Shown: piece by piece, positions 16,537 to 24,170 of the stretch
How positions within the stretch are numbered: position 1 is the first letter of the stretch
Layout: each line of letters opens with the position of its first letter
NCBI GenBank assembly: GCA_002297505.1
Contig: DBLQ01000026.1
Location: forward strand, 1-53,671
Length of the DNA: 53,671 nt
Reading direction: 5' to 3'
Origin: Flavobacteriales bacterium UBA720
GTDB taxonomy: Bacteria > Bacteroidota > Bacteroidia > Flavobacteriales > Weeksellaceae
Notes under the pieces: generated by a model
What the model was told of the DNA's origin: nothing
Seen by the model: only the letters and a program-made list of their open reading frames with translations
Databases searched by the model: none
Translations under genes and position numbers: made by a program

Positions 16537-16600
16537 CTCCTACGGAGCTACTGCAATTTATTGAGAATATTCTAAAAACATTTTCGCTCCTACGGAGCTT
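16537..16600. repeat. Paired CTCCTACGGAGCT repeats
   Basis: Two identical 13-base copies lie at 16537-16549 and 16587-16599, 50 bases apart. Each is a small palindrome (CTCC-TAC-GGAG). They sit within 6-70 bases of the exbD stop codon, so they would be in its 3' untranslated region. Confidence 0.75.
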
Positions 16601-16605
16601 TAAAG

Positions 16606-17121
16606 TTACTGTACTCTTTTTTCGTACAGTTCCTTTTCTTTATCGTTCATTTCTGAAATGCCGTAGCGTTCCGACTTAGTGATTGCCAGCTCATCCAGCA
16701 TATCCACCATTGTCTTGTACTGGGAATCGTCGGCAGGCTTGATGATTACTGTAAAAATATCCTTTTTGGGAGCCTGAGCTTTTGCAGCTTCGATTGTTTT
16801 TGCAACCTGAGCTTTATCGAAGGAAACTTCCGTAAGACTGCTCTCGTTCACATCTTTCTTCTCTGCCTGATAGTAAAACACCTTCCCATCTTTCCCGAGG
16901 ATAAAAGTGATCTGATTCTTATAATCTATTTCCGTAGCTTTGACCGGACCTTTGGCCGGAAAACCGACATCCATCACATTGGGTTTCGAGAAATTGGTGG
17001 TAAACATAAAAAAGGTGATCAGCAAAAATCCCAAATCCACCATTGGCGTCATATCTACCCTGATTAATTTGGTGCGCGTTTTCTTCCCGCCAGCTGGTTC
17101 TTTAACTTGTACTTCGGCCAT
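16606..17121 (-). CDS. exbD: ExbD/TolR biopolymer transport protein
   Basis: This 171-residue protein has one N-terminal membrane helix, with the conserved proton-pathway Asp in IRVDMTPMVDLGFLLITFFMFT. A periplasmic domain ends with DMLDELAITKSERYGI. ExbD works with ExbB and TonB to energise outer-membrane receptors. No exbB or tonB lies nearby, so it may be an extra ExbD encoded apart from the main complex. The start ATG is at 17119-17121. It lies between two terminators and so appears to be a single-gene unit, but no clear promoter was seen. Confidence 0.93.
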   Translation of the reverse strand: MAEVQVKEPAGGKKTRTKLIRVDMTPMVDLGFLLITFFMFTTNFSKPNVMDVGFPAKGPVKATEIDYKNQITFILGKDGKVFYYQAEKKDVNESSLTEVSFDKAQVAKTIEAAKAQAPKKDIFTVIIKPADDSQYKTMVDMLDELAITKSERYGISEMNDKEKELYEKRVQ

Positions 17122-17153
17122 AATAATTAGTTTTATGAGTTAACATTAAAAAT

Positions 17154-17191
17154 AAAAAATCCATAACGATTTGTCATCATTATGGATTTTT
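17154..17191 (-). terminator. Terminator between dsbD and exbD
   Basis: A 12-bp perfect stem (AAAAATCCATAA / TTATGGATTTTT) lies ~70 bp past the dsbD stop. Its T-run on the minus strand ends dsbD transcription. Confidence 0.85.
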
Positions 17192-17258
17192 GAATGCAAT
17201 ATTTATTCCTAAAATAAAATTTATTTAGTAATTTACCAATTAAATTATTCTAAATATA

Positions 17259-19331
17259 TCAATTGTTATTTTTAAAATATTCAATCCCACATTTCAGGAA
17301 CTTTTTGAAATCCTCTTTCGGCATATATCCGGAAACCGGCGAATTGATCACCTTCTGGTCCGGAGTTACCAGAACATAGTGAGGCTGGGAATTATTATTA
17401 AAATTAACCTGCTGAAACAAGCTCCATTTATCACCAATTGTTTTCACTTTCTTCATTTGTCCTTCTCCCATATCAATCTTGATCTGCTCGTTTTCCGGCA
17501 ACTCTTCCTTGTCATCCACATAAACCGAAGCAATAATTACATCGTTCTGAAGAATCGGCAAAACATCGTCCTGGCTCCAGACAAACTCCTCCATTTTCCG
17601 GCAATTTTCGCAACCATATCCTGTAAAATCTATCAGAACAGGCTTATTCTCCTGCTTCGCCACTTCGATCGCTTCAAAATAATTGTGATAAGGTTTGAGT
17701 CCCAAAATTCCGTCTTCTTCTTTATGAAAGTAACTGACATTTAGCGGTGGCAAAATCCCGCTCAGCATCTGTAATTTTGGCTTTTCGGACGGAATCAAAC
17801 CCTGAATGAGATACGCCACAAACACAATTCCGAACACGCCCAGAATTCTTCTGCCTAAACTGATTTTCGGATGTTTATCATCGTGCGGAAATCTGATTTT
17901 CCCGAATAGATAAACCACCAATCCAATAGCTATAATGATCCAAAGGACGATGAACAATTCTCTCTTCAGCAAGAATGTTTTGGAAACCAAATCGGCTTTG
18001 GACAAGAATTTTAGGGCTAAAGCCAACTCAATAAATCCAAGAACCACTTTCACCGTGTTCATCCAACCGCCGGATTTCGGTAAACTTTGAAGTGCTTGCG
18101 GAAACAAAGCCAACAGTCCGAAAACCAATGCCCAAGCCAGTCCGAAACCTGCTAAAGCAAATGTCAATAACGTCGGAACATTCGTGGCGCCTGCTACAAC
18201 GCCACCGAGTAAACTTCCTAAAATGGGACCTGTACACGAGAATGAAACAATGACTAAAGTCAAAGCCATAAAGAAAATTCCGATGATTCCTCCTGCTTCT
18301 TCCGCTTTGGAAGATTTGTTGGCAATTGAACTTGGCAACGTGATTTCGTAATAGCCGAAAAAGCTCAATGCAAAAAATAAAAATATGCCGAAGAAGAATA
18401 AATTCAGCCAGATATTGGTCGAAATCTGATTGAAAATATTCCCAGAAATCCCATCAATAATATGAAACGGAATACTCAATAAAACAAAAATCAACAAGAT
18501 GAAAAATCCGTAAATGAAGGCATCCCTTTTTCCTTTTGACTGATCTTTATTACCTTTTGTGAAGAATGAAACTGTCAAAGGAATCATTGGAAAAACGCAA
18601 GGCGTGAGCAATGCGATCAATCCGCCTAAAAATCCCAATCCAAGAACCAGCCAATTATCGTCGTTAGGTTTTTGCTGAGCCGTTCCGCAATTGGTCAACG
18701 GATTTTTGAAATCCAGAGAATTGATCTTTAATCCATCTTGTTTCGCAGCCGTGGACGTTTGAATAGCGGCAGGTTTCAAAACCGTTCCAACTTGTCCTGC
18801 GGGAGCGACTTCATAAACCGTATCCTTTGTTTTTTCAACAGTCTCTTCGGAAGTTGCTGCAGCCTTAATACCTTCGATGGTTTTCTCAAACTCCAAAGTC
18901 TCCGGAGCCAGGCAGACGCGATCGTTACACGTCTGATACATTATTTCGGCTGTGATGGTCGCTGGTTTTGTGGCATCTTTCGGCTTAAATTTCTGTTTGA
19001 AAACCACCTGATTAGAATAATAAACAATCTGAGCCCCAAAAGCTTCCGAAAACTCGTCGTGCTTCTTCCCGATTTCCTGAACTTTCCCGATCAGCTGAAT
19101 GCCTTGTTTTGAAGTGATCTTAAACTCAGTCGGGATTCCGGAATCGGGCGGCAGATCTTTGGAATAGATATGCCAGCTGTCTTTGATAGCACCTGTCAAA
19201 ACCGCTTCATACTCATCTTTTCCAACAGGATTAACCTCAAACTTGAACTTAACCGGATTTTTGATCTGCGCATTGAAAACGGTAGTTATCAATAGGAATA
19301 GTGTGGATAGCACTAGTTTTAAATCTTTCAT
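17259..19331 (-). CDS. dsbD: Thiol:disulfide interchange protein DsbD
   Basis: DsbD carries electrons from cytoplasmic thioredoxin to periplasmic thiol oxidoreductases. This 690-residue protein has the three-part layout: a signal peptide and N-terminal alpha domain with Cys135/Cys140 (MYQTCNDRVCLAP); an eight-helix domain (~225-515) with Cys245 in LLTPCVFPMIP and Cys366 in SFSCTGPILG; and a C-terminal thioredoxin domain with Cys574-E-N-Cys577 (GYGCENCRK). All redox cysteines are present. The left inverted repeat of the GxxExxY cassette ends 12 bp before its start codon, so its promoter region may lie in or beyond the repeat. Confidence 0.96.
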   Translation of the reverse strand: MKDLKLVLSTLFLLITTVFNAQIKNPVKFKFEVNPVGKDEYEAVLTGAIKDSWHIYSKDLPPDSGIPTEFKITSKQGIQLIGKVQEIGKKHDEFSEAFGAQIVYYSNQVVFKQKFKPKDATKPATITAEIMYQTCNDRVCLAPETLEFEKTIEGIKAAATSEETVEKTKDTVYEVAPAGQVGTVLKPAAIQTSTAAKQDGLKINSLDFKNPLTNCGTAQQKPNDDNWLVLGLGFLGGLIALLTPCVFPMIPLTVSFFTKGNKDQSKGKRDAFIYGFFILLIFVLLSIPFHIIDGISGNIFNQISTNIWLNLFFFGIFLFFALSFFGYYEITLPSSIANKSSKAEEAGGIIGIFFMALTLVIVSFSCTGPILGSLLGGVVAGATNVPTLLTFALAGFGLAWALVFGLLALFPQALQSLPKSGGWMNTVKVVLGFIELALALKFLSKADLVSKTFLLKRELFIVLWIIIAIGLVVYLFGKIRFPHDDKHPKISLGRRILGVFGIVFVAYLIQGLIPSEKPKLQMLSGILPPLNVSYFHKEEDGILGLKPYHNYFEAIEVAKQENKPVLIDFTGYGCENCRKMEEFVWSQDDVLPILQNDVIIASVYVDDKEELPENEQIKIDMGEGQMKKVKTIGDKWSLFQQVNFNNNSQPHYVLVTPDQKVINSPVSGYMPKEDFKKFLKCGIEYFKNNN

Positions 19332-19342
19332 TTTATTTTAAT

Positions 19343-19914
19343 TTTAACCACATAGACACAATAGATTTACTTTTTAAAATATTAATAATAAAAGGTAAAA
19401 TAGATACCCTGAAATCTTATTTGTGTATATGGTCCATTGCTTTAATTTAATTGTTCGTAATATTTATTTACAAATGTCTGCTGTCCTTCCTTAAAAATAT
19501 TGGTCACGTTAAAATTCACCAGAATTCCTTTCGGAAGTTTGAGAAGATTCATATAATTAAGAATTTGCGCTTTATGGATATCGTGAAATTCTTTAACTGA
19601 TTTAATTTCTAAGACGATTGAATCTTCAATGATAAAGTCACATTGAAAACCACAACTCAAATCAGCACCTTTATATTTTACGGGAATCATAAATTCTGAT
19701 TTGAAATTCATATTCTGAATCCGAAATTCTTCTTTAAGTGCTTGATGATAGACCATTTCCAACAAACCAGGACCTAAAGTTTTATGAACCTCGATACAAG
19801 CTCCTAAAATATTATAAGTTAATGCCGTTATTTGTTTTTGTGTCATACTATTTAATCTTTTTTTAACCACACTGACAAATAAAGCATATTAAACTATGTG
19901 TCTATGTGGTTAAA
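19343..19914. mobile_element. GxxExxY gene cassette bounded by 18-bp inverted repeats
   Basis: TTTAACCACATAGACACA at 19343-19360 is matched exactly in inverted orientation at 19897-19914. Degenerate copies lie just inside: a forward AACCACACTGACA at 19865-19877 and an inverted TTTGTGTATATGGTC near 19420-19434. Each side is therefore a short imperfect palindrome around the gene. The left repeat begins 12 bp before the dsbD start, and the right repeat contains the tilS stop codon (19910-19912). No target duplication was seen. The mobile interpretation is inferred. Confidence 0.55.
19442..19846 (-). CDS. GxxExxY protein (PDDEXK_3-like nuclease fold)
   Basis: The family is named for the motif seen here as GLLEMVY, preceded by ACIEVHKTLGPG. 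It continues with CDFIIEDSIVLEIKSV, a D...ExK nuclease-like core, and KAQILNYMNLLKLPKGILVNF. No enzyme activity is established for the family. I chose the ATG at 19844-19846 (134 residues); a GTG at 19870 lies inside the flanking repeat. The gene is enclosed by inverted repeats and separates two housekeeping genes, which fits an inserted cassette. Confidence 0.9.
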   Translation of the reverse strand: MTQKQITALTYNILGACIEVHKTLGPGLLEMVYHQALKEEFRIQNMNFKSEFMIPVKYKGADLSCGFQCDFIIEDSIVLEIKSVKEFHDIHKAQILNYMNLLKLPKGILVNFNVTNIFKEGQQTFVNKYYEQLN

Positions 19915-21202
19915 TTCTCACTATCAGATGATCAAAGCTTTCACAACTGAATCTTCCATCTTGACGAAATGGCAAAACGCCTAAAACTCTGTCATCCGCA
20001 TCGCAAAGAAGCCAGATTTTTTGCTTGGCTAAAATAGACAATTTTTTATCCTTAAAAAACTTGGAAACTTTCTTTTTCCCAATCATCCCGATAGGAAAAA
20101 ACAAATCGCCTTCCTGCTTTTTTCTCAACTTCAAAGGTTGCTGAATTTTCTCCTTATCAATTTTCCAAAAGCAGTTCCCAAATTCCTGAATTTCAGCTTT
20201 GATATTTTCCGGAATTACAATCTCACTTTCAATAATTTGAAGCGATATTTCATCCAACTTTTCACTTCTCGGGTCTAATATCTCACTAAAAATCAACTCA
20301 TTTCGATTAATTACCAAATGAAACTTAGTATTAAAAAAGGAACTTCCGGTTTGCGCGGTAAGAACTTTCTGCATTTCATTGTCATCATCGAAACCAAATC
20401 TTTTCAAAATTTCATAGCGAATCAATTCGGATTCTTCTGAGAATTTTTGTTTATCAATAATGGTTGGAGTGTCGGAAGAATTTAATGTAAGAACCTTAAT
20501 TTTTTCGTTCACCGATTCATTAATAAAATCTTTGGCTTGATTAATATGATGGATACTCTTTGAAAAATTGACAAGGAAATGCGAGTCAATTTTTTCCAGC
20601 TCCGGAACGATGTTGTGTCTGATTTTATTCCTCAGATAATCCGTTTTCTGATTGGATTGATCCTCCCGAAATTCGATTTGATTCTGTTTTGCAAAATCAT
20701 AAATATCATCCTTAGAAAAATCGAGAAGCGGACGGATGATTCCGTTTTCATTTTTCGGAATTCCACTCAGACCTCGGATTCCTGACGCTTTGGAAAGATT
20801 AATGATAAAAGTTTCCAATTGGTCATTCAGATGATGTGCGGTGACTAAAAAATCAAGATTTTGCTTCTGCTGAATTTCTCTAAAAAACCGGTATCGCACT
20901 TCTCTTGCCCAATTTTGAATGGAATTTTCTGGTTGCTCATCAACATCAGAAACTTCATATAAATGAAAAGGAATTTTATGTTTTTTACAAAAGTCGGAAA
21001 CCAGCTTTTGGTCCAGGTTTGCGTCTTCATCACGGAGATGATAATTGATATGTGCCACCTCGAATTTCAGGTCAGATACCCGGAATAAATCAGCCAGAAC
21101 CATCGAGTCTACACCTCCACTCACAGCCAAAAGGTATGTTTTTTGATGCGCATCAGGCAGCAATTGGTTCAGAATATTCTGAAATTTTAAGAGAGTTAAC
21201 AC
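19910..21202 (-). CDS. tilS: tRNA(Ile)-lysidine synthase TilS
   Basis: TilS adds lysine to C34 of tRNA-Ile(CAU) so that it reads AUA. This is an essential ATP-dependent step. The 430-residue protein has the PP-loop SGGVDS at 28-33, AHHLNDQLETF and IRPLLDF, then the C-terminal TilS substrate-binding domain with the KVSKFFKDKKL and IWLLCD motifs. The TAA stop falls inside the right repeat of the GxxExxY cassette. It is transcribed divergently from the OmpA gene, with back-to-back promoters at 21234-21262. Confidence 0.95.
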   Translation of the reverse strand: MLTLLKFQNILNQLLPDAHQKTYLLAVSGGVDSMVLADLFRVSDLKFEVAHINYHLRDEDANLDQKLVSDFCKKHKIPFHLYEVSDVDEQPENSIQNWAREVRYRFFREIQQKQNLDFLVTAHHLNDQLETFIINLSKASGIRGLSGIPKNENGIIRPLLDFSKDDIYDFAKQNQIEFREDQSNQKTDYLRNKIRHNIVPELEKIDSHFLVNFSKSIHHINQAKDFINESVNEKIKVLTLNSSDTPTIIDKQKFSEESELIRYEILKRFGFDDDNEMQKVLTAQTGSSFFNTKFHLVINRNELIFSEILDPRSEKLDEISLQIIESEIVIPENIKAEIQEFGNCFWKIDKEKIQQPLKLRKKQEGDLFFPIGMIGKKKVSKFFKDKKLSILAKQKIWLLCDADDRVLGVLPFRQDGRFSCESFDHLIVRI

Positions 21203-21233
21203 AATTTTATAACGTCATAATGGGTTATAGCAA

Positions 21234-21262
21234 CAAAGGTACAGCAATAATCCTTACTTTTG
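21234..21262. promoter_or_regulatory. Back-to-back -7 elements for tilS and the OmpA gene
   Basis: TACCTTTG on the minus strand (21234-21241) points to tilS, and TACTTTTG on the plus strand (21255-21262) points to the OmpA-type gene. They are 13 bp apart, so the two promoters should compete for polymerase. No convincing -33 element was found for either. Confidence 0.5.
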
Positions 21263-21318
21263 AGACGATTTTGAATCTACACTTTTCAAAGCGATAAAGA
21301 ACAATTAAATATTTTACT

Positions 21319-22155
21319 ATGAGATTATTTAAAATTTTAACAATGGCCGCCGTGGGACTTTCCCTCGCCTCGTGTGTCAGCAAAAAGCAATTCGACGCCC
21401 TTAATCTGAACTACAAGCAATGTGTGGAAGATGCTGGTGAAAGAATGCGCCAAATTCAGGATTTGAAAGGTGAAAATTCTTCTCTAAAAGGTCAGAACGA
21501 TCTGCTTTTAGGACAAAACAATGCACTGAAATCCAGTCTGGATGCGTGTCTTTCCAATGCAGGAAAAGGTTCTGCTAACATCGATAAGCTTGTGGGCGAG
21601 ATCAATGCTTCCAATGCTTACATCAAGCAATTGATTTCCGGAAAAAGCAGAAACGACAGTTTGAATTTGGCTTTATCCAACAAGCTGAAACGTTCACTGG
21701 ACAATGTTGCAGACCAGGATGTGGATGTGAAAGTTCTGAAAGGTGTGGTTTTGATTTCACTATCAGACAAGATGCTGTACCAAGTGGGGAAATATGACAT
21801 CCAGCCGGCTGCCGCAGATGTTCTGGCTAAAGTAGCTAAAGTAATCAACGATTATGATACTTACAGCGTCCTGATCGAAGGTAATACCGACAATACACCA
21901 TTAAGCAGCGCTAATGCTCCAAGAGATAACTGGGATCTTTCTGCTTTAAGAGCAACAGCGGTGGCCAAAGTGCTTCAGAATCAATTCGGTGTCAATCCTA
22001 ACAGAATTACCGCCGGTGGTAGAGGTGAGTACAATCCTAAAACTACCAATGCTTCGGTCTCCGGACGTAGCGAAAACCGTAGAACGGAAATCATCATCAT
22101 GCCGAAACTGGATGAGTTCATGAAACTGATGGACATTGCTCCGGTAAAAAAATAA
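21319..22155 (+). CDS. OmpA-family lipoprotein
   Basis: This 278-residue protein starts with a lipoprotein signal (MRLFKILTMAAVGLSLASC, lipid Cys 19). A coiled-coil region from ~30 to 105 (QIQDLKGENSSLKGQNDLLLGQN) follows, then an OmpA-like peptidoglycan-binding domain with NTDNTPL, NWDLSALRATAV, NRITAGGRGEYNP and SGRSENRRTEI. The NxxLSxxRA and RxxR motifs for diaminopimelate binding are present. It should tether a membrane to the cell wall. It forms a single-gene unit with a promoter ~60 bp upstream and a strong terminator. Confidence 0.94.
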   Translation: MRLFKILTMAAVGLSLASCVSKKQFDALNLNYKQCVEDAGERMRQIQDLKGENSSLKGQNDLLLGQNNALKSSLDACLSNAGKGSANIDKLVGEINASNAYIKQLISGKSRNDSLNLALSNKLKRSLDNVADQDVDVKVLKGVVLISLSDKMLYQVGKYDIQPAAADVLAKVAKVINDYDTYSVLIEGNTDNTPLSSANAPRDNWDLSALRATAVAKVLQNQFGVNPNRITAGGRGEYNPKTTNASVSGRSENRRTEIIIMPKLDEFMKLMDIAPVKK

Positions 22156-22200
22156 ATTTAGCTGATAGCTTTTAGTTTTTAGCTTTTAGAGAATAACTTA

Positions 22201-22238
22201 AACCTTTAAGGATTCAGAATCCTTGAAGGTTTTTTTTG
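22201..22238 (+). terminator. Intrinsic terminator after the OmpA gene
   Basis: AACCTTTAAGGATTC pairs with GAATCCTTGAAGGTT (one mismatch), followed by eight T. Confidence 0.93.
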
Positions 22239-22295
22239 TCTTTGAAAATTTATGCAGATGATTGCGTCGCATTGCATTTTAATATTGTTAATTAT

Positions 22296-22384
22296 GGCAG
22301 CAATTTCCGCCTTCCGCTATTATCTTTTTTGCTCGGCATAGCCTCTCGCAAAAAGGATAACCGCTCAAGTCGGGCTGCGGATTG
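22296..22384 (-). repeat. Dispersed hairpin element, copy B
   Basis: The same element as at 13620-13738, in opposite orientation and with a shorter centre. The arms ATCTTTTTTGC and GCAAAAAGGAT pair around a small GGC/GCC loop. The flanks GCAATTTCCGCCTTCCGCTA and AACCGCTCAAGTCGGGCT correspond to the flanks of copy A. It lies between the OmpA terminator and the O-methyltransferase gene. No reading frame. Confidence 0.75.
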
Positions 22385-22426
22385 GTCATAGAAACCAGAT
22401 TCGGTTATCAATTCAAATTACATTAA

Positions 22427-22475
22427 CTTTGAATATTGAATTTTAAATCTTGAATCTTAAATCTTAAATCCTGAA
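22427..22475. repeat. AAATCTTGAATCTT-type short tandem repeat
   Basis: About 50 bases made of variants of AAATCTTGAATCTT end 6 bp before the O-methyltransferase start codon. The same units form the middle of the 29130-29355 element. The stretch 22239-22295 shows nothing else. Confidence 0.6.
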
Positions 22476-22481
22476 CTCCCA

Positions 22482-23129
22482 ATGAGTTATTTTGAAGAAT
22501 TAGATAAAGCAATGGACAGATATTTGGAAGAAACTGCTTCCGAGGAACCTGCCATTCTTAGAAAATTAAGAAAAGAAACCTACCAGAAAACCACGCAGCC
22601 GCATATGATTTCCGGTTATTTGCAAGGTCGGCTCTTGAGTATTTTGTCACATATCGTTCAGCCAAAAAATGTCTTGGAAATCGGAACGTTTACTGGTTAC
22701 GCTGCTTTGAGTATGGCGGAAGGCTTGCCAAAAGACGGGAAAATTTTCACCATTGATAAGAATGAAGATTTGGCTTACATTCCGCAAAAATATTTTGCTG
22801 AAAGTGATTATAGAGACCAAATAAAATTCATTATTGGCGATGCGAAAGAAGAAATCAAAAAACTGGATAAAATCTGGGATTTGATTTTCATTGATGCAGA
22901 CAAGGAAAGTTATCTGGAATATTTGAAATTGATCAAACCTAATCTTCGTTCCGGAAGTATCATTTTGATTGATAATGTTCTTTGGTACGGAAAAGTGCTT
23001 GAAGACAACCCCAAAGACAAGCAAACGGAACAGATCAAACTCGTGAACAAAATCATCGCCGAAGATCCGGATTTCGAAAATCTAATCTTACCTTTGCGGG
23101 ACGGCTTACACCTCATCAGAAAGAAATAA
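22482..23129 (+). CDS. SAM-dependent O-methyltransferase
   Basis: This 215-residue cytoplasmic enzyme resembles the catechol/caffeoyl-CoA O-methyltransferase (methyltransf_3) family, which uses SAM and a divalent metal. The SAM site is NVLEIGTFTGYAALSMAEGLP, with the acidic ribose-binding motif FTIDKNEDL. The metal site lies in IFIDADKESYLEYLKLI and IDNVLWYGKV. It is followed 30 bp downstream by the C40 peptidase on the same strand, so they may be co-transcribed. The substrate is unknown. Confidence 0.93.
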   Translation: MSYFEELDKAMDRYLEETASEEPAILRKLRKETYQKTTQPHMISGYLQGRLLSILSHIVQPKNVLEIGTFTGYAALSMAEGLPKDGKIFTIDKNEDLAYIPQKYFAESDYRDQIKFIIGDAKEEIKKLDKIWDLIFIDADKESYLEYLKLIKPNLRSGSIILIDNVLWYGKVLEDNPKDKQTEQIKLVNKIIAEDPDFENLILPLRDGLHLIRKK

Positions 23130-23159
23130 TCCGTATTTTTAAATTCATAATTGATTAGA

Positions 23160-23876
23160 ATGAATAAAGGCATTTGCAACGTTTCCATCGCTCCGCTGAG
23201 AGCGGACAGTTCCGACAAAAGCGAAATCGTATCACAGCTTCTTTACGGCGAATCTGCGGATATCATTGAGGTCAGGGATAACTGGACCAAAATCATAACG
23301 CATTACGACAATTACGAAGCATGGATGGACACCAAGCAAATTGCGCCTGTTTCCGACGAATTTTTAACTTCAAGAAAAACCAATCTGGTGAAGGAAACCT
23401 TCCAATCCACCATGACGGAAAGCGGAAAAGTACTGCTCTCCATGGGTTCCGAAGTTCCATTTGAAACCACTTCGCCAACGCGTGGCCAAGACCTCAGCGA
23501 AAGCATCGTGAACTGTGCCAGGGAATTCCTGAATGTTCCTTATCTCTGGGGCGGCAAAAGTTTTTTTGGCATAGATTGCAGTGGTTTTACGCAGATCATT
23601 TATAAAATCCATGGCATCAAAATCCCACGCGACACCTATCAGCAGGCAGAATTGGGAGAAGCTCTCACCTTTATCGAAGAAGCAAAACCGGGTGACCTTG
23701 CGTTTTTTGAAAATGCTGATGGCAGAATTATTCATGTCGGTTTTATTCTGGCAGACCAGAAAATCATCCATGCACATGGCAAAGTGAGAATCGACAGTCT
23801 GGATTCTTCGGGCATCTTTAACAAAGATCAAAACAGACATACGCATAAACTCAGATTTATCCGCTCTTATTTTTAA
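23160..23876 (+). CDS. SH3-NlpC/P60 (C40) peptidase
   Basis: This 238-residue protein resembles YkfC/dipeptidyl-peptidase VI enzymes that cleave gamma-D-glutamyl-diamino acid bonds in muropeptides. Bacterial SH3-like segments fill the first ~125 residues (VSIAPLRADSSDKSEIVSQLLYGE). The catalytic domain has Cys in GIDCSGFTQ, His in IHVGFILADQ and a second His in IIHAHGKV. No signal peptide is present, so it may recycle wall peptides in the cytoplasm. I chose ATG 23160 over the TTG at 23151. Confidence 0.92.
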   Translation: MNKGICNVSIAPLRADSSDKSEIVSQLLYGESADIIEVRDNWTKIITHYDNYEAWMDTKQIAPVSDEFLTSRKTNLVKETFQSTMTESGKVLLSMGSEVPFETTSPTRGQDLSESIVNCAREFLNVPYLWGGKSFFGIDCSGFTQIIYKIHGIKIPRDTYQQAELGEALTFIEEAKPGDLAFFENADGRIIHVGFILADQKIIHAHGKVRIDSLDSSGIFNKDQNRHTHKLRFIRSYF

Positions 23877-23877
23877 C

Positions 23878-23906
23878 AAAAAAACTTCCGGCCGGAAGTT
23901 TTTTTT
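23878..23906. terminator. Bidirectional terminator
   Basis: AAAAAACTTCCGG-CCGGAAGTTTTTT is a perfect palindrome between the convergent C40 and small membrane protein genes. It has A and T runs on both sides and serves both directions. Confidence 0.93.
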
Positions 23907-23912
23907 ATGTTG

Positions 23913-24164
23913 TTAAATTAATTTTCTGGATTTGGCTTCTTCTTTCACCTTGCCAAAACTCATGATATTCGCAATCAATATCGGGATAAAACAGATCGGC
24001 AGCATGGTAAAGACGCTGAAGCCATTAACATAAGTCAGATAAAGGCAGGCAGCCAGCATTATGATGAATATCACAAAAAATACGACGTAAATCACCTTAG
24101 CCATTTTAAGTTTCTTCAGCAGTTCTTCGTTGCTGAGATCGGAAAGTTTTTCTGTATTTTTCAT
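23913..24164 (-). CDS. Small two-helix membrane protein, unknown function
   Basis: This 83-residue protein opens with a charged amphipathic stretch (EKLSDLSNEELLKKLKMAK) and then two membrane helices at roughly 25-45 and 52-70. It ends in a basic tail. The layout recalls a group of small Bacteroidota membrane proteins with an LS..ELLKK start, but no function is known. It starts 6 bp after the TonB-dependent receptor stop codon and should be co-transcribed with it. Confidence 0.8.
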   Translation of the reverse strand: MKNTEKLSDLSNEELLKKLKMAKVIYVVFFVIFIIMLAACLYLTYVNGFSVFTMLPICFIPILIANIMSFGKVKEEAKSRKLI

Positions 24165-24170
24165 TATATT

